A DNA stretch of 64,000 nt from Vibrio sp. SCSIO 43137 (GCF_028201475.1 NZ_CP116383.1:186001-250000); one strand, 5' to 3'; positions 47,833 through 59,020 are shown, counted from the stretch's first letter. The notes: generated by a model from the letters alone, not told the origin. Numbers and translations: made by a program.

Positions 47833-50310
47833 ATGTCAGAAAAAACACCCGTAGATCAATTTGCCGCACGTGAAGCTGATAACTATGAAAATCCGATTCC
47901 GAGCAGAGAATTTATTCTGGATTATCTGGCGGAAGCGAATGTGCCAATGAACCGCAACGATCTGTTTGCCGTATTAGGGCTGTCAGGTGAAGATCAGTAT
48001 GAAGGACTGCGCCGCCGGTTAAGAGCCATGGAGCGGGACGGACAACTGGTATTTACCCGTCGCCAGTGCTACGCCTTACCCGATAAGCTTGAGATGATTA
48101 AAGGCTATATTATCGGTCACAAAGATGGTCACGGCTGGGTTCGTCCGGAAGGCAGTGTCGGTAAAGATAAAGATGTCCTGCTTCCTCATCACCAGATGCG
48201 AACAATTATTCATGGTGACTACGTATTAGTTCAACCGACCGGAAAAGATAAGCGGGGCCGTAAAGAGGGCAGGCTGGTCAGGGTTCTGGAAGAGCGAAAA
48301 ACCCAGATTGTCGGCCGTTTCTTTATGGATCAGGGTTATGCCTATGTAGTACCAGACGACTCCCGCATCAGTCAGGATATATTGATTCCTGAAAACGAGA
48401 AGCTGGGTGCCCGTATGGGCAACGTGGTGGTGATTGAGATTACCGATCGCGGCAGCCGTGCCCGTGGAATGACAGGTAAAGTGGTTGAAGTGCTGGGAGA
48501 GAACATGGCTCCCGGTATGGAAACGCAAATTGCAATCCGTACTCACCAGATCCCAAATGAGTGGCCGCCAGAGGTAGAAGAACAGATTAAAAACCTCGGA
48601 GATGAGGTTCCTGAACAAGCAAAAGAAGGAAGAGTGGATTTAAGAGATCTTCCGTTAGTCACTATTGACGGAGAAGATGCCCGCGATTTTGACGATGCTG
48701 TCTATTGTGAGAAGAAAAGCAGCGGCGGCTGGCGTCTGTGGGTGGCGATTGCCGATGTGAGCTACTACGTTCGTCCGGATACCGCACTGGATAAAGAGGC
48801 CATTAACCGTGGTAACTCGGTTTATTTCCCGTCTCAGGTTGTACCTATGCTGCCGGAAGTGCTTTCTAATGGTCTCTGCTCACTTAACCCGCAGGTTGAT
48901 CGTTTGTGTATGGTGTGTGAGATGACGGTCTCTGCCACTGGCAAACTATCAGGTTACAAACATTACGAAGCGGTGATGAACTCTCATGCCCGTTTAACCT
49001 ATACCAAGGTTGATGCAATGCTAAATGGCGATGAGGAGCTGAGAGAGCGTTATTCTGCCATTGTTCCTCACGTGGAAGAGCTGCACAACATGTATAAAGT
49101 GTTGAAAAAGGCCAGAGACCACCGCGGTGCCATTGAGTTTGAGACGGTAGAGACTAAGTTTATTTTCAACGCAGATCGTAAGATCGACCGTATTGAACCT
49201 GTGATCAGGAATGATGCTCATAAGCTGATTGAAGAGTGTATGATTCTGGCTAATATCGCGTCTGCTTCACTAGTTGAAAAGCTGAAAGAACCGGCTCTGT
49301 TCCGTATCCATGAATCGCCGGGAGAAGAGAGACTTACCGGCTTTAAAGACTTCCTGAGTGAACTGGGCTTAAGCTTGCAAGGCGGGCTGGAACCGTCACC
49401 GACGGATTATGCTGACCTGATGAAAATGATCAGTGAACGCCCCGATAAAGAGCTTATCCAGACCATGCTGCTGCGCTCAATGAAGCAGGCGGTTTACAAT
49501 GCCGATAATGCCGGTCACTTCGGTCTGGCGTTAAAGAGATATGCTCACTTTACTTCGCCTATACGCCGTTATCCTGACTTACTTCTTCACCGGGCAATCA
49601 AATATCTGATCGCTAAAAATGAAGGTCGTAACAAAGATCGCTGGACACCAACCGGTGGTTATCACTACGCCTTTGATGATATGGATTTCTATGGTGAGCA
49701 GTGCTCGATGACAGAGCGCCGCGCCGACGATGCAACCCGCGAAGTGTCAGACTGGCTGAAGTGCGAATATATGCAGGATCATGTCGGCGAAGAGCTTGAA
49801 GGTGTTATTGCCAATGTTACTGGTTTTGGCTTCTTTGTCCGTTTGTCGGAGCTTCATATTGATGGTCTGGTGCATATCTCAACACTGGCTAATGACTATT
49901 ACCAGTATGATGCCATCGGCCAAAAGCTGATTGGTGAAAGTTCCGGTCAGATCTACCGCCTTGGCGACTGTGTAAAAGTGAAAGTACTCTCCGTTAACCT
50001 CGATGATCGGCAAATTGACTTTGAAATTATCGAAACAAGTCGTAAGCTACGCGGCAAAGGAAAAACGGCGAAGAAGCGAGCTGCATCTGCTGAGAAAAAA
50101 GCGATGTCGAAAAAGAAAGCCGCTGCGAAATCGCAAAGAGCGGGTCGCCCTGCTAAAGCTCTGGTTGAGCCGACTAAAAGGCCTGACGGGACATCTGATG
50201 AGCAGGAAGGGAAACGAACCCGTAAGAAAACCAAGGCAGAGAAAGCCCGTAAGAAAAAGTCCAGAGCGAAAAAGAGTAAAGCTCATGGAAAGAAAAAAGC
50301 ATCTAAATAG
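47833..50310 (+). CDS. rnr: Ribonuclease R
   Basis: Processive 3'-5' exoribonuclease that degrades structured RNA and works in trans-translation. N-terminal winged helix, two cold-shock domains, RNB catalytic core ([17 protein letters not shown] with the metal-binding Asp set, [27 protein letters not shown]), S1 domain (about 645-730), then a very basic Lys/Arg/Ala tail (about 735-825). Start at ATG 47833; the TTG two codons earlier is less likely. 825 aa. Followed 9 bp later by rlmB as in E. coli. Confidence 0.97.
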   Translation: MSEKTPVDQFAAREADNYENPIPSREFILDYLAEANVPMNRNDLFAVLGLSGEDQYEGLRRRLRAMERDGQLVFTRRQCYALPDKLEMIKGYIIGHKDGHGWVRPEGSVGKDKDVLLPHHQMRTIIHGDYVLVQPTGKDKRGRKEGRLVRVLEERKTQIVGRFFMDQGYAYVVPDDSRISQDILIPENEKLGARMGNVVVIEITDRGSRARGMTGKVVEVLGENMAPGMETQIAIRTHQIPNEWPPEVEEQIKNLGDEVPEQAKEGRVDLRDLPLVTIDGEDARDFDDAVYCEKKSSGGWRLWVAIADVSYYVRPDTALDKEAINRGNSVYFPSQVVPMLPEVLSNGLCSLNPQVDRLCMVCEMTVSATGKLSGYKHYEAVMNSHARLTYTKVDAMLNGDEELRERYSAIVPHVEELHNMYKVLKKARDHRGAIEFETVETKFIFNADRKIDRIEPVIRNDAHKLIEECMILANIASASLVEKLKEPALFRIHESPGEERLTGFKDFLSELGLSLQGGLEPSPTDYADLMKMISERPDKELIQTMLLRSMKQAVYNADNAGHFGLALKRYAHFTSPIRRYPDLLLHRAIKYLIAKNEGRNKDRWTPTGGYHYAFDDMDFYGEQCSMTERRADDATREVSDWLKCEYMQDHVGEELEGVIANVTGFGFFVRLSELHIDGLVHISTLANDYYQYDAIGQKLIGESSGQIYRLGDCVKVKVLSVNLDDRQIDFEIIETSRKLRGKGKTAKKRAASAEKKAMSKKKAAAKSQRAGRPAKALVEPTKRPDGTSDEQEGKRTRKKTKAEKARKKKSRAKKSKAHGKKKASK

Positions 50311-50319
50311 AGTTGAATA

Positions 50320-51057
50320 ATGAGTAACGAATTTATTTACGGAATACACGCAGTAAAAGCTGTACTTGAAAAAGATCCGGCCCGTTTTATAGAAGCTTTT
50401 GTGCTGAAAGGCCGTCAGGACGATCGTCTGATGCCTCTGCTGAATCAATTGCAGAATTTTGGGGTTTCTATCCAGCAGATGGGTCGAAAGGCACTGGATG
50501 ATAAAGCCAGAGGCGCCAATCATCAGGGCATTATTGCCAAAGTAAAACCGGCTAAAACCTTAAATGAAAATGATCTGGATACCATTCTGACTCAGAGCGA
50601 GCAACCGCTGTTTCTGATACTGGATGGTGTAACGGACCCTCATAACCTTGGTGCCTGTCTGCGAAATGCCGATGCAGCAGGTGTTGCAGCCGTTATTGTA
50701 CCGAAAGATAAGTCGGCTCCACTTAGTGCGACAGTGAGCAAAGTTGCCTGCGGTGCAGCGGAAACCGTGCCGCTAATTCGTGTGACCAATCTGGCTCGTA
50801 CTATGCGTATGATGCAGGAGCAGGGAGTATGGATTGTGGGTACTGCCGGTGAGGCAACTCACGATATCTATCAGGCTAAACTGAAGGGCTCATTGGCTAT
50901 TGTGATGGGTGCTGAAGGGGACGGCATGCGCCGTCTTACCCGTGAAACCTGTGATGATCTGATTAAGATTCCTATGGCAGGAAGTGTCTCCAGCCTGAAC
51001 GTTTCAGTAGCCAGTGGCATCTGTCTGTTTGAGGCCGTTCGTCAACGTAACCTGTAA
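50320..51057 (+). CDS. rlmB: 23S rRNA (guanosine-2'-O-)-methyltransferase RlmB
   Basis: SPOUT methyltransferase for Gm2251. N-terminal substrate-binding domain ([13 protein letters not shown]), then knot motifs [36 protein letters not shown] and [22 protein letters not shown]. 245 aa. Ends in a terminator. Confidence 0.97.
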   Translation: MSNEFIYGIHAVKAVLEKDPARFIEAFVLKGRQDDRLMPLLNQLQNFGVSIQQMGRKALDDKARGANHQGIIAKVKPAKTLNENDLDTILTQSEQPLFLILDGVTDPHNLGACLRNADAAGVAAVIVPKDKSAPLSATVSKVACGAAETVPLIRVTNLARTMRMMQEQGVWIVGTAGEATHDIYQAKLKGSLAIVMGAEGDGMRRLTRETCDDLIKIPMAGSVSSLNVSVASGICLFEAVRQRNL

Positions 51058-51085
51058 GCGCTATCCCTGATTTCTCTTCTTAATT

Positions 51086-51112
51086 CACTCTGCCCGTAAG
51101 GGCAGAGTTTGT
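51086..51112 (+). terminator. Terminator after rlmB
   Basis: CTCTGCCC-gtaa-GGGCAGAG followed by TTTGTC, a short T-tract. Confidence 0.8.
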
Positions 51113-51217
51113 CTGCGGTTTTATCTGTCTGAATCAGGCAAAAATCGCTTGCTACCAGCGCTGAATTTCTATACTATTTGCCGTCCTTAATTCTCGGTCA
51201 TTTACTTTAGTTCCTTG

Positions 51218-51249
51218 CTTCCCCTGGACGACCGAGCCATTCGTGGAAG
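51218..51249 (+). promoter_or_regulatory. rpsF leader hairpin, possible S6:S18 autoregulatory site
   Basis: CTTCC and GGAAG can form an outer stem enclosing ACGA-CCGAGCCAT-TCGT. The unpaired CCG recalls the known S6:S18-binding leader motif in bacterial rpsF operons. The match is by eye and uncertain in detail. It lies 25 bp before the rpsF start. Confidence 0.4.
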
Positions 51250-51273
51250 CTACTAATCCGTAAGGAGCAAACA

Positions 51274-51672
51274 ATGCGTCATTACGAAATCGTATTCATG
51301 GTGCACCCTGATCAAAGCGAGCAAGTTGCTGGCATGATCGAGCGTTACACTGGTTCTATCACAGAAGCTGGCGGTACTGTACACCGTCTGGAAGACTGGG
51401 GTCGTCGTCAAATGGCTTACCCAATCAACAAGCTTCACAAAGCACACTACGTTCTTATGAACGTTGAAGCTGACCAAGCTGTGATTGATGAGCTAGAGAC
51501 TGCTTTCCGTTTTAACGATGCAGTTCTTCGTAACATGATCATGCGTACTAAAACTGCTGTAACTGAACAATCTATTATGCTTAAGCAGAAAGAAGAGCGT
51601 GCAGAGCGTGCTCCTCGTCGTGAAGAGCGTTCAGAAGCTAAGCCTGAAGCTAAGCCAGAAGCAGCTGAGTAA
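51274..51672 (+). CDS. rpsF: 30S ribosomal protein S6
   Basis: Central-domain 30S protein that pairs with S18. [18 protein letters not shown] start and [20 protein letters not shown] are conserved. The tail is Glu/Ala/Arg/Pro-rich with KPEA repeats, a possible target of RimK glutamylation. 132 aa. AAGGAG precedes the ATG. Highly biased codons. Confidence 0.98.
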   Translation: MRHYEIVFMVHPDQSEQVAGMIERYTGSITEAGGTVHRLEDWGRRQMAYPINKLHKAHYVLMNVEADQAVIDELETAFRFNDAVLRNMIMRTKTAVTEQSIMLKQKEERAERAPRREERSEAKPEAKPEAAE

Positions 51673-51737
51673 TTTATCTGACTTTTGTCATTTAAACGAC
51701 TCACCAACTTAACTCAAATTTGAAGATTAGGAGATAG

Positions 51738-51968
<231 letters not shown>

Positions 51969-52000
51969 TCGCACGTTTTATTAAGAGAGAGGATTAAACA

Positions 52001-52453
52001 ATGCAAGTTATTCTACTTGATAAAATCGGTAACCTGGGTGGTCTTGGTGACACTGTAAACGTTAAATCTGGTTACGCTCGTAACTTCCTTATCCCTCAGA
52101 ATAAGGCAGTAATGGCTACTAAAGCTAACGTTGAAATGTTCGAAGCTCGTCGTGCTGAACTAGAAGCTAAAGTTGCTGAGCAACTGTCTGCTGCACAAGC
52201 TCGTGCAGAGAAAGTTGAAGCTCTTGAAGCTATCGTTATCGCTTCTAAAGCTGGTGACGAAGGTAAACTATTCGGTTCTATCGGTACTCGTGACATCGCT
52301 GACGCAGTAACTGCTGCTGGCGTTGAAGTTGCTAAGAGCGAAGTTCGCCTGCCTGAAGGTGCTCTACGTAACACTGGTGAGTTTGAAATCAGCATCCAGC
52401 TTCACTCTGAAGTATTTGCTACTATCAAACTAGAAGTTGTTGCTGCTGAGTAA
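52001..52453 (+). CDS. rplI: 50S ribosomal protein L9
   Basis: 150 aa. N-terminal rRNA-binding domain [32 protein letters not shown], long central helix (about 40-75), C-terminal domain with [18 protein letters not shown] lies upstream. Closes the rpsF-rpsR-rplI operon. Confidence 0.98.
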   Translation: MQVILLDKIGNLGGLGDTVNVKSGYARNFLIPQNKAVMATKANVEMFEARRAELEAKVAEQLSAAQARAEKVEALEAIVIASKAGDEGKLFGSIGTRDIADAVTAAGVEVAKSEVRLPEGALRNTGEFEISIQLHSEVFATIKLEVVAAE

Positions 52454-52473
52454 TTCAGTATCAGAACGAAATT

Positions 52474-52506
52474 AAAAACACCAGCCGCTTGGCTGGTGTT
52501 TTTTTA
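52474..52506 (+). terminator. Rho-independent terminator after rplI
   Basis: AACACCAGCC-gctt-GGCTGGTGTT followed by five T. Confidence 0.95.
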
Positions 52507-52673
52507 TCTGCCCGATTATCCGCTTTTGAATCCATATCACTGATATTCCGTCTCTAGCCTTTTTTCAGATCTTACTTTTTATTTTTTCTCCTCTAATGTT
52601 TCGCTATGGTTCTGTTTTAATTGAAGCGAATGCCGTTATAATGTCCGGCTATAACGAGTAACAGAGTAGTCCC

Positions 52674-54068
52674 ATGGCCGAAGTGCAAAACAAATCAAAA
52701 AATGATGCTCAGATTGATGCTATCAAGGTTCCTCCGCATTCACTGGAAGCGGAGCAGTCAGTTATTGGTGGTTTGTTATTGGACAACGAGCGCTGGGATA
52801 CGGTTGCTGAAAAGGTGGTCGCCAAAGACTTTTACAGCCGGCCTCACCGCCATATTTTTGAAGCGGTAAAATCCATTCTGGAGAACAGTGAACCGCTGGA
52901 TTTGATTACTCTGTCAGAGTTTCTCGAGCAAAGAGAACAGCTTGAAGATGTTGGTGGCTTTGCTTATCTGGCGGATTTAGCTAAGAACACACCAACGGCT
53001 GCCAACATTAACGCTTATGCTGAAATTGTTGCAGAGCGGGCACTGGTCCGCAACCTGATTGGCGTTGCAAATGAAATTGCTGATGCCGGTTATGATCCTC
53101 AGGGCAGAACCTCGGAAGATCTTCTTGATCTGGCAGAAACAAAAGTTTTTGCCATTGCTGAAGAGCGAACCAGTGAAAATGAAGGCCCGCAAAGTGTTGA
53201 TTCGATTCTGGAGAAAACCCTTGAGCGGATTGAAATCCTGTATAAGTCGCCTCAGGATGGTGTAACAGGACTGGATACAGGCTTCTCTGATCTGAATAAG
53301 AAGACGGCCGGTTTGCAAGGCTCGGATCTGGTTATTGTTGCTGCCCGTCCTTCCATGGGTAAAACCACCTTTGCCATGAACTTGTGTGAAAATGCTGCCA
53401 TGGCGCAGGATAAGCCGGTGCTTATTTTCTCACTTGAGATGCCCTCGGAACAGCTGATGATGCGTATGCTGGCATCCTTGTCGCGGGTTGATCAAACCAA
53501 GATCCGTACCGGTCAGCTGGATGATGAAGACTGGGCCCGAATCTCTTCTACCATGGGTATTCTCATGGAGAAGAAGAACATGATGATAGACGACAGTTCC
53601 GGCCTTACTCCGACAGAATTGCGCTCAAGGGCAAGACGTGTGGCCCGTGAACACGGTGGTATCAGCATGATCATGGTCGACTACCTTCAGCTAATGAGGG
53701 TTCCGTCGCTGTCTGATAACCGTACGCTGGAAATTGCCGAGATATCCCGCTCCCTTAAAGCTCTGGCTAAAGAGTTGAATGTTCCGGTAGTGGCACTTTC
53801 TCAGCTTAACCGTTCATTGGAGCAACGGGCAGATAAACGACCAGTTAACTCAGATTTGCGTGAATCGGGATCGATCGAGCAGGATGCCGACCTTATTATG
53901 TTTATTTATCGTGATGAGGTTTATCACCCGGATAGCACGCTAAAAGGAATTGCAGAAATCATTATAGGTAAACAGCGTAACGGCCCGATCGGTTCAGTTC
54001 GCTTAACCTTCCAGGGGCAGTTCTCCCGTTTCGATAACTATGCGGGACCTGCATTTGACGACGAATAA
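52674..54068 (+). CDS. dnaB: Replicative DNA helicase DnaB
   Basis: Hexameric 5'-3' helicase. N-terminal primase-interacting domain (PPHSLEAEQSVIGGLLLDN), linker helix, RecA-like domain with Walker A ARPSMGKTTFAMNL, SLEMPSEQLMMRML, Walker B IMVDYLQLM and the arginine finger region. 464 aa, no intein. 10 bp before alr, the order seen in E. coli. Confidence 0.98.
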   Translation: MAEVQNKSKNDAQIDAIKVPPHSLEAEQSVIGGLLLDNERWDTVAEKVVAKDFYSRPHRHIFEAVKSILENSEPLDLITLSEFLEQREQLEDVGGFAYLADLAKNTPTAANINAYAEIVAERALVRNLIGVANEIADAGYDPQGRTSEDLLDLAETKVFAIAEERTSENEGPQSVDSILEKTLERIEILYKSPQDGVTGLDTGFSDLNKKTAGLQGSDLVIVAARPSMGKTTFAMNLCENAAMAQDKPVLIFSLEMPSEQLMMRMLASLSRVDQTKIRTGQLDDEDWARISSTMGILMEKKNMMIDDSSGLTPTELRSRARRVAREHGGISMIMVDYLQLMRVPSLSDNRTLEIAEISRSLKALAKELNVPVVALSQLNRSLEQRADKRPVNSDLRESGSIEQDADLIMFIYRDEVYHPDSTLKGIAEIIIGKQRNGPIGSVRLTFQGQFSRFDNYAGPAFDDE

Positions 54069-54077
54069 GGATATTCG

Positions 54078-55172
54078 ATGAGCAATATTAAAGCAGCAAC
54101 AGCCTGTATCGATCTCGATGCACTTAAGTCTAACTTTCATAAAATTGCCGCGCAGGCGCCTGACAGTAAGCTGATTGCCATTATTAAGGCTAATGCATAC
54201 GGGCACGGCATACTAAATATAGCTAACAGCATCAAATCTGCTGATGCCTTTGGTGTTGCGCGTATTGAAGAGGCGTTGCAATTAAAAGCGGCCGGAATAG
54301 TAAAGCCTGTTATCCTGCTGGAAGGTTTCTACTTTGCTGAAGACCTGCACATATTGTCGGCTAATAACCTGCATACCACAGTGCACAATATTGAACAGCT
54401 GGAAGCACTGGAAAAAGCCGAGCTGGATTCACCTGTTAAGGTATGGCTGAAGGTGGATACCGGAATGCACCGCCTTGGTATCAAGCCGGAAGAGTACCAG
54501 ATGTTTTTGCAGCGACTAAATCAATGTAAAAACGTGATTAAACCTGTCAATGTGATGAGTCACTTCGCCTGTGCTGATGACTTAGATAATCCGGTGACTC
54601 CCGATCAGATCGAACTGTTTTTATCCCTGACGAAAGAGTGTGAAGGTGAGCGCTCACTAGCTGCCTCGGCCGGTATTCTTGCCTGGCCGGAAAGCCGATT
54701 AGAGTGGAACCGCCCGGGAATTATCCTTTATGGTGTATCTCCGTTTAATGATAAGCCGGCCAAAGAACTGGGCTACTCTGCTGTGATGACCCTTAAATCT
54801 TGCCTGATCGCGGTAAGGGAAGTGAAAGCCGGTGAAAAGGTCGGATATGGCGGTGTCTGGACTTGTGAAAAAGATACCAAAGTTGGTGTGATTGCTGTCG
54901 GTTATGGCGATGGTTACCCGAGAATGGCGCCGAATGGTACGCCGGTCTGGGTAAATGGCAGAATAGTGCCACTGTCCGGCCGTGTTTCCATGGATATGTT
55001 GACAGTTGATCTCGGTATTGATGCTACAGATAAAGTCGGAGATGAGGCTATTCTGTGGGGTAAGGAGCTACCGGCAGAAGTCGTCGCCAGCCATATAGGC
55101 ACAATTGGTTATGAACTGGTAACTAAGCTGACATCCAGAGTGGAAATGAAATATCTCTCCCATAAGAGCTAA
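54078..55172 (+). CDS. alr: Alanine racemase
   Basis: PLP enzyme supplying D-alanine for peptidoglycan. PLP lysine in IAIIKANAYGHG (about residue 36), WLKVDTGMHRLG, and the second catalytic residue Tyr in KVGYGGVW. 364 aa. The N-terminus lacks a signal peptide, so this is the cytoplasmic biosynthetic form and not the periplasmic broad-spectrum racemase of some vibrios. Confidence 0.96.
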   Translation: MSNIKAATACIDLDALKSNFHKIAAQAPDSKLIAIIKANAYGHGILNIANSIKSADAFGVARIEEALQLKAAGIVKPVILLEGFYFAEDLHILSANNLHTTVHNIEQLEALEKAELDSPVKVWLKVDTGMHRLGIKPEEYQMFLQRLNQCKNVIKPVNVMSHFACADDLDNPVTPDQIELFLSLTKECEGERSLAASAGILAWPESRLEWNRPGIILYGVSPFNDKPAKELGYSAVMTLKSCLIAVREVKAGEKVGYGGVWTCEKDTKVGVIAVGYGDGYPRMAPNGTPVWVNGRIVPLSGRVSMDMLTVDLGIDATDKVGDEAILWGKELPAEVVASHIGTIGYELVTKLTSRVEMKYLSHKS

Positions 55173-55173
55173 A

Positions 55174-55212
55174 ACAAAAAACAGGAACCCAGTTGGGTTC
55201 CTGTTCTGTTTT
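55174..55212 (+). terminator. Terminator after alr
   Basis: ACAGGAACCC-agtt-GGGTTCCTGT, then TCTGTTTT. It faces the converging yjbQ gene. Confidence 0.9.
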
Positions 55213-55259
55213 CGGCCAAATAGAAAAAGTGCTGTGCAGTATACTTACCATTACGCAGT

Positions 55260-55679
55260 TTATTTACCATTAATTGTGGCGACAACTCTTCGTGAACCAC
55301 CGTGGTTTCTGTGCTCTCCCAGATAAATACCCTGCCATGTTCCTAATGCCAGCCTTCCTGCTGAAATTGGAATGGTCACACTGCTACCCAGAATAGAGGC
55401 TTTTATATGTGCCGGCATATCATCCTGTCCTTCGTAGGTGTGCAGGTAGTAGGGGGCGTTCTCAGGCACAAAGCGATTGAAATGACTCTCCATATCATTG
55501 CGCACGGTAGGATCGGCATTTTCATTTAAGGTTAAGCTGGCAGAAGTGTGTTGTATAAACAGATGGACGGTGCCGATAGAAAGGTTAGTTATTTCCGGAA
55601 TATGTTGTTCAATTTCATCAGAAATCAAATGAAAGCCCCGTTCTCTTGGCTTTAGCTGAATTATTTTTTGCGTCCACAT
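55260..55679 (-). CDS. yjbQ: YjbQ / UPF0047 family protein
   Basis: 139 aa, secondary thiamine-phosphate synthase family. LFIQHTSASLTLNENADPTVRNDME carries the His, Asn and Asp residues of the active site, and GTWQGIYLGEHRNHGGSRRV is the family C-terminus. Its main cellular role is not established. Single gene between alr and pgi. Confidence 0.88.
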   Translation of the reverse strand: MWTQKIIQLKPRERGFHLISDEIEQHIPEITNLSIGTVHLFIQHTSASLTLNENADPTVRNDMESHFNRFVPENAPYYLHTYEGQDDMPAHIKASILGSSVTIPISAGRLALGTWQGIYLGEHRNHGGSRRVVATINGK

Positions 55680-55956
55680 AATGATGTTTCTCTCGATTAA
55701 TTTGGCTTTAAGTCTATTAGATAGTATTGTTTACCAATCGTTATCGTTGATTCAGAGCTTACCTGATATAACTCAATAATAACTATTCTGAGTTAAGCCA
55801 TAATCTCAGACTGAAAATTTATAACAACGATTTGCCATTGTTCTATTGTGATAATAATGAGTTAAATCACGCTATTTTGCTAAATCGGGGGTTCACTAAG
55901 TCAAAAATAACCTAGGCTTAGTTGAATAAAACCTACTTAACATCGGGATAATCACC

Positions 55957-57609
55957 ATGTTGAAAAACATCAATCCAACACATACACAGGCTTGGAAAGC
56001 ACTGACGGCTCATTTTGAGTCAGCTCAGGATATGGATCTTAAAACGCTGTTTGCTAAAGATGAAGCACGTTTTGACAACTTCTCAACTCAGTTCGGCTCA
56101 GACATTTTAGTCGACTATTCAAAGAACTTAGTTGATCAAGAGACCATGACCAAGCTTTTTGCTCTGGCTGAAGAGACTGAACTAAAAGCTGCTATCGACG
56201 CTATGTTCAGCGGTGAAGCGATCAACAAGACTGAGGGACGTGCCGTTCTTCATACTGCTCTTCGTAACCGTAGCAACAAGCCGGTAATGGTAGACGGACA
56301 AGATGTGATGCCGGCAGTTAATGCGGTACTGGAAAAGATGAAGTCTTTCACTGATCGTGTTATCTCAGGTGACTGGAAAGGCTACACAGGTAAAGCCATC
56401 ACAGATGTGGTGAATATCGGCATCGGTGGTTCGGATCTTGGCCCATACATGGTGACAGAAGCATTAGCACCATATAAAAACCATCTGAACATGCATTTCG
56501 TTTCTAACGTTGATGGTACTCACATTGTAGAAACACTGAAGAAAGTGGATCCTGAAACTACTCTGTTCCTGATCGCTTCAAAAACCTTCACCACACAAGA
56601 GACCATGACCAACGCCCACTCAGCACGTGACTGGTTCCTTGCTCAGGCTGGTGATGAAGCTCATGTTGCTAAGCACTTTGCTGCCCTTTCTACCAATGCT
56701 AAGTCTGTTTCTGAGTTCGGCATCGACACTGATAACATGTTTGAGTTTTGGGACTGGGTTGGCGGCCGTTACTCTCTATGGTCTGCTATCGGTCTGTCTA
56801 TCGCTCTATGCGTAGGTTATGACAACTATATTGAGCTGCTAGCCGGTGCTCACGATATGGATAACCACTTTGTGGAGACTCCGTTTGAAGAAAATATTCC
56901 GGTCATTCTTGCATTGATCGGCCTTTGGTATAACAACTTCCACGGTGCTGAGTCTGAAGCGATTCTTCCTTATGACCAGTACATGCACCGTTTTGCGGCT
57001 TACTTCCAGCAAGGCAACATGGAATCAAATGGTAAGTATGTGGATCGCAACGGTGAAGAGGTTTCTTACCAGACTGGCCCTATCATCTGGGGTGAGCCGG
57101 GAACCAATGGTCAGCACGCTTTCTACCAATTGATCCATCAGGGAACTAAGTTGATCCCTTGTGACTTTATTGCTCCGGCACTTAGCCATAACCCGGCAGG
57201 TGACCACCATCAGAAACTGATGTCTAACTTCTTTGCCCAGACTGAAGCTCTGGCCTTTGGTAAGACAAAAGAGCAGGTAGAAGCTGAATTTGCTGCGGCA
57301 GGTAAGAGCGCTGAAGAAGTAAAAGATCTGGTGGCGTTTAAAGTGTTTGAAGGTAACCGCCCGACTAACTCAATTCTGGTTAAGAAGGTTACTCCGAGAG
57401 TACTTGGTAACCTGGTTGCAATGTATGAGCATAAGATCTTTGTTCAGGGCATTATCTGGAACATCTTCAGTTTTGATCAGTGGGGTGTAGAGCTTGGTAA
57501 GCAACTTGCGAACCAAATCCTGCCTGAACTGGCTGATGAGTCTCCGGTAGACACTCACGACAGCTCAACAAATGGTTTGATCAACGCATTTAAAGCGTTC
57601 AAAGCGTAA
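55957..57609 (+). CDS. pgi: Glucose-6-phosphate isomerase
   Basis: Interconverts glucose-6-phosphate and fructose-6-phosphate. Signatures [41 protein letters not shown] and GNRPTNSI, with the catalytic Glu in QGNMESNGK and Lys near the end. 550 aa. A 277-bp gap upstream should carry its promoter; I see nothing else in it. Confidence 0.98.
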   Translation: MLKNINPTHTQAWKALTAHFESAQDMDLKTLFAKDEARFDNFSTQFGSDILVDYSKNLVDQETMTKLFALAEETELKAAIDAMFSGEAINKTEGRAVLHTALRNRSNKPVMVDGQDVMPAVNAVLEKMKSFTDRVISGDWKGYTGKAITDVVNIGIGGSDLGPYMVTEALAPYKNHLNMHFVSNVDGTHIVETLKKVDPETTLFLIASKTFTTQETMTNAHSARDWFLAQAGDEAHVAKHFAALSTNAKSVSEFGIDTDNMFEFWDWVGGRYSLWSAIGLSIALCVGYDNYIELLAGAHDMDNHFVETPFEENIPVILALIGLWYNNFHGAESEAILPYDQYMHRFAAYFQQGNMESNGKYVDRNGEEVSYQTGPIIWGEPGTNGQHAFYQLIHQGTKLIPCDFIAPALSHNPAGDHHQKLMSNFFAQTEALAFGKTKEQVEAEFAAAGKSAEEVKDLVAFKVFEGNRPTNSILVKKVTPRVLGNLVAMYEHKIFVQGIIWNIFSFDQWGVELGKQLANQILPELADESPVDTHDSSTNGLINAFKAFKA

Positions 57610-57634
57610 TTGGTTTTTAACTAAACCAGAAATG

Positions 57635-57665
57635 AAAAAAGCTGATGGAAACATCAGCTTTTTTA
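57635..57665. terminator. Bidirectional terminator between pgi and the CheX-like gene
   Basis: AAAAAGCTGATG-gaaa-CATCAGCTTTTT, flanked by A- and T-runs and placed between converging genes. Confidence 0.93.
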
Positions 57666-57685
57666 GTCTTTGCGGGAGTGAAAAA

Positions 57686-58147
57686 TCACTCGAAGCAGAT
57701 TTCAATAAAGGCGTTACCCCACTCAGAGGTAAATGGCATGATAATAATGGCACCTTCACACTTGTGGCGAATGGTGTGGCCTTTACCGGATACAACAATT
57801 GGTGTTGCCATATCAAACTCAAAGCCGCTGTCAGACAAAATACGCTTAGCACCACCGGTAACCATATTGGTGATTTCACCAACCATATCGGTCACTTCTT
57901 CGTTAATGCCGTTTGGTCGCTCACCCAGCATGTTCTGCATAATCTCTAGTGCGAGACCTTCATCAAAGGTGATAGACATAGAGCCTTTAGATTGATCGCC
58001 AACCATACCAATCAATCCGGATACATCACCGCGAGCAATTTCATCTTTTTTAACTCTTGGCTTTTGAGGCTTCAGTTCTAGAGAAGCCATAGTTTTTAGA
58101 ACATTCATTAACGAAGCTAAAAACGGGTTTACAAATTCCGCGCGCAT
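57686..58147 (-). CDS. CheX-like CheC-family chemotaxis phosphatase
   Basis: 153 aa. The CheX/CheC/FliY phosphatase signature is visible in EEVTDMVGEITNMVTGGAK (Glu and Asn of ExxN near residue 91), and the N-terminus NPFLASLMNVLKTMASLEL is the CheX start. Such proteins dephosphorylate CheY-P or other receiver domains. No che genes are nearby, so the partner is unknown. 15 bp after zur on the same strand. Confidence 0.85.
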   Translation of the reverse strand: MRAEFVNPFLASLMNVLKTMASLELKPQKPRVKKDEIARGDVSGLIGMVGDQSKGSMSITFDEGLALEIMQNMLGERPNGINEEVTDMVGEITNMVTGGAKRILSDSGFEFDMATPIVVSGKGHTIRHKCEGAIIIMPFTSEWGNAFIEICFE

Positions 58148-58162
58148 AACACTCTTTCTATC

Positions 58163-58609
58163 TTAATTCTTCATGCTTGAAAGGCAGGACTTACAGGTTC
58201 CGTGCGTTTCAATGACATGATCTGTTATATGAAAACCGTGCTGTTCAGCATTACTAGCCAGCAAAGCCATCAGACTATCATCTTGTTGCTCAATGACGGA
58301 ACCGCACTGGTCACAAATAAGCAGTTGCGAGTAGTGCTTGTTTTGCCCGCACAGGCAGCAAGAGATAAAACTGTTATTTGATTCAACCTTATGGATGAAT
58401 CCTTGTTCTAGCAGAAAATCCAGAGCACGATAAATCGTAGGGGGCTTTGCCTGAGGTTCACTCTCTTTAAGTTGCTCAAGCAGATCGTAGGCACTGGATG
58501 CACCTTTGTTGCCGCAGATAAGTTCGAAAACTCGTTTACGTTGAGGAGTAAACCTCACTCCCCGAGATTCACAAATACCTGAGACATGTTCAAGTAGAGC
58601 CTGATCCAA
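58163..58609 (-). CDS. zur: Zinc uptake regulator Zur (Fur family)
   Basis: Zn-dependent repressor of zinc-import genes. Winged helix GVRFTPQRKRVFELICGNKGASSAYDLLEQL and PPTIYRALDFLLEQGFIHKVES; structural zinc cysteines in CDQCG and CKSC; sensor ligands in CCLCGQNKHYSQ and HVIETHG. 148 aa. The start is TTG 58609 with GGGGAT upstream, and no better start is seen. Divergent from dusA, whose gene is broken by the element described below. Confidence 0.9.
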   Translation of the reverse strand: MDQALLEHVSGICESRGVRFTPQRKRVFELICGNKGASSAYDLLEQLKESEPQAKPPTIYRALDFLLEQGFIHKVESNNSFISCCLCGQNKHYSQLLICDQCGSVIEQQDDSLMALLASNAEQHGFHITDHVIETHGTCKSCLSSMKN

Positions 58610-58887
58610 ATCGATCCCCCGAATACATGGACTAACTTAATAATACACTATTTATAACCAAACATTATAGCTTGATGTGATACATAACCCTAAGATAAAA
58701 CTCTATATCTGATCAAGTTAATCATGCAATTTATCTCATTTTGCTAAATGATTTCTCTACCGGGCAGGCAACTTTTCTACCTGATAGCAACAAGATCGAT
58801 TACAATGCGCGCCTGTAAAGCTGCCGGGATCCTGTTTCCGAAGCAGAAAGGTCGGTTTAATACTGTTTTATATCAAGGTTATCACTT
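58610..58887. other. zur-dusA intergenic region
   Basis: 278 bp, AT-rich near zur, with a more GC-rich stretch (58805-58850) before dusA that may be its leader. I see no gene and no clear Zur box. Confidence 0.4.
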
Positions 58888-58944
58888 ATGCACCCATCCT
58901 CCCGATTTTCCATAGCACCCATGCTCGATTGGACTCACTTTTAA
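58888..58944 (+). pseudogene. dusA: 5' fragment of dusA interrupted by an integrated element
   Basis: The first codons of tRNA-dihydrouridine synthase A (MHPSSRFSIAPMLDWT) are present in place, divergent from zur as in intact vibrio loci. After GGACT the expected DRHCR continuation is lost and the frame stops at 58942-58944. The break falls in the APMLDWTD segment, the known target of dusA-specific integrases. The remaining dusA should lie at the far junction, outside the window. Confidence 0.88.
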
Positions 58945-58987
58945 GCTATAACTAGGTGTACGTGTGAGTCATCCGTACTATGTGAGT
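58905..58987. mobile_element. Left attachment junction (attL) of a dusA-integrated element
   Basis: The core lies in the dusA 5' codons (about 58905-58938). Just inside are direct repeats GTAC-G-TGTGAGT (58958-58969) and GTAC-TA-TGTGAGT (58975-58987). GACTCAC at 58932-58938 is the inverse of GTGAGTC at 58964-58970. These look like recombinase or excision-factor binding sites. Confidence 0.7.
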
Positions 58988-59020
58988 ACTACTTTAAATT
59001 TTACATTCTCGCTACTGATG

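Noticed and set aside
50003..50320. Overlapping open frames in the rnr 3' end
   Set aside because: They are shadows of the Lys/Arg-rich tail of RNase R. The low-complexity sequence keeps other frames open.
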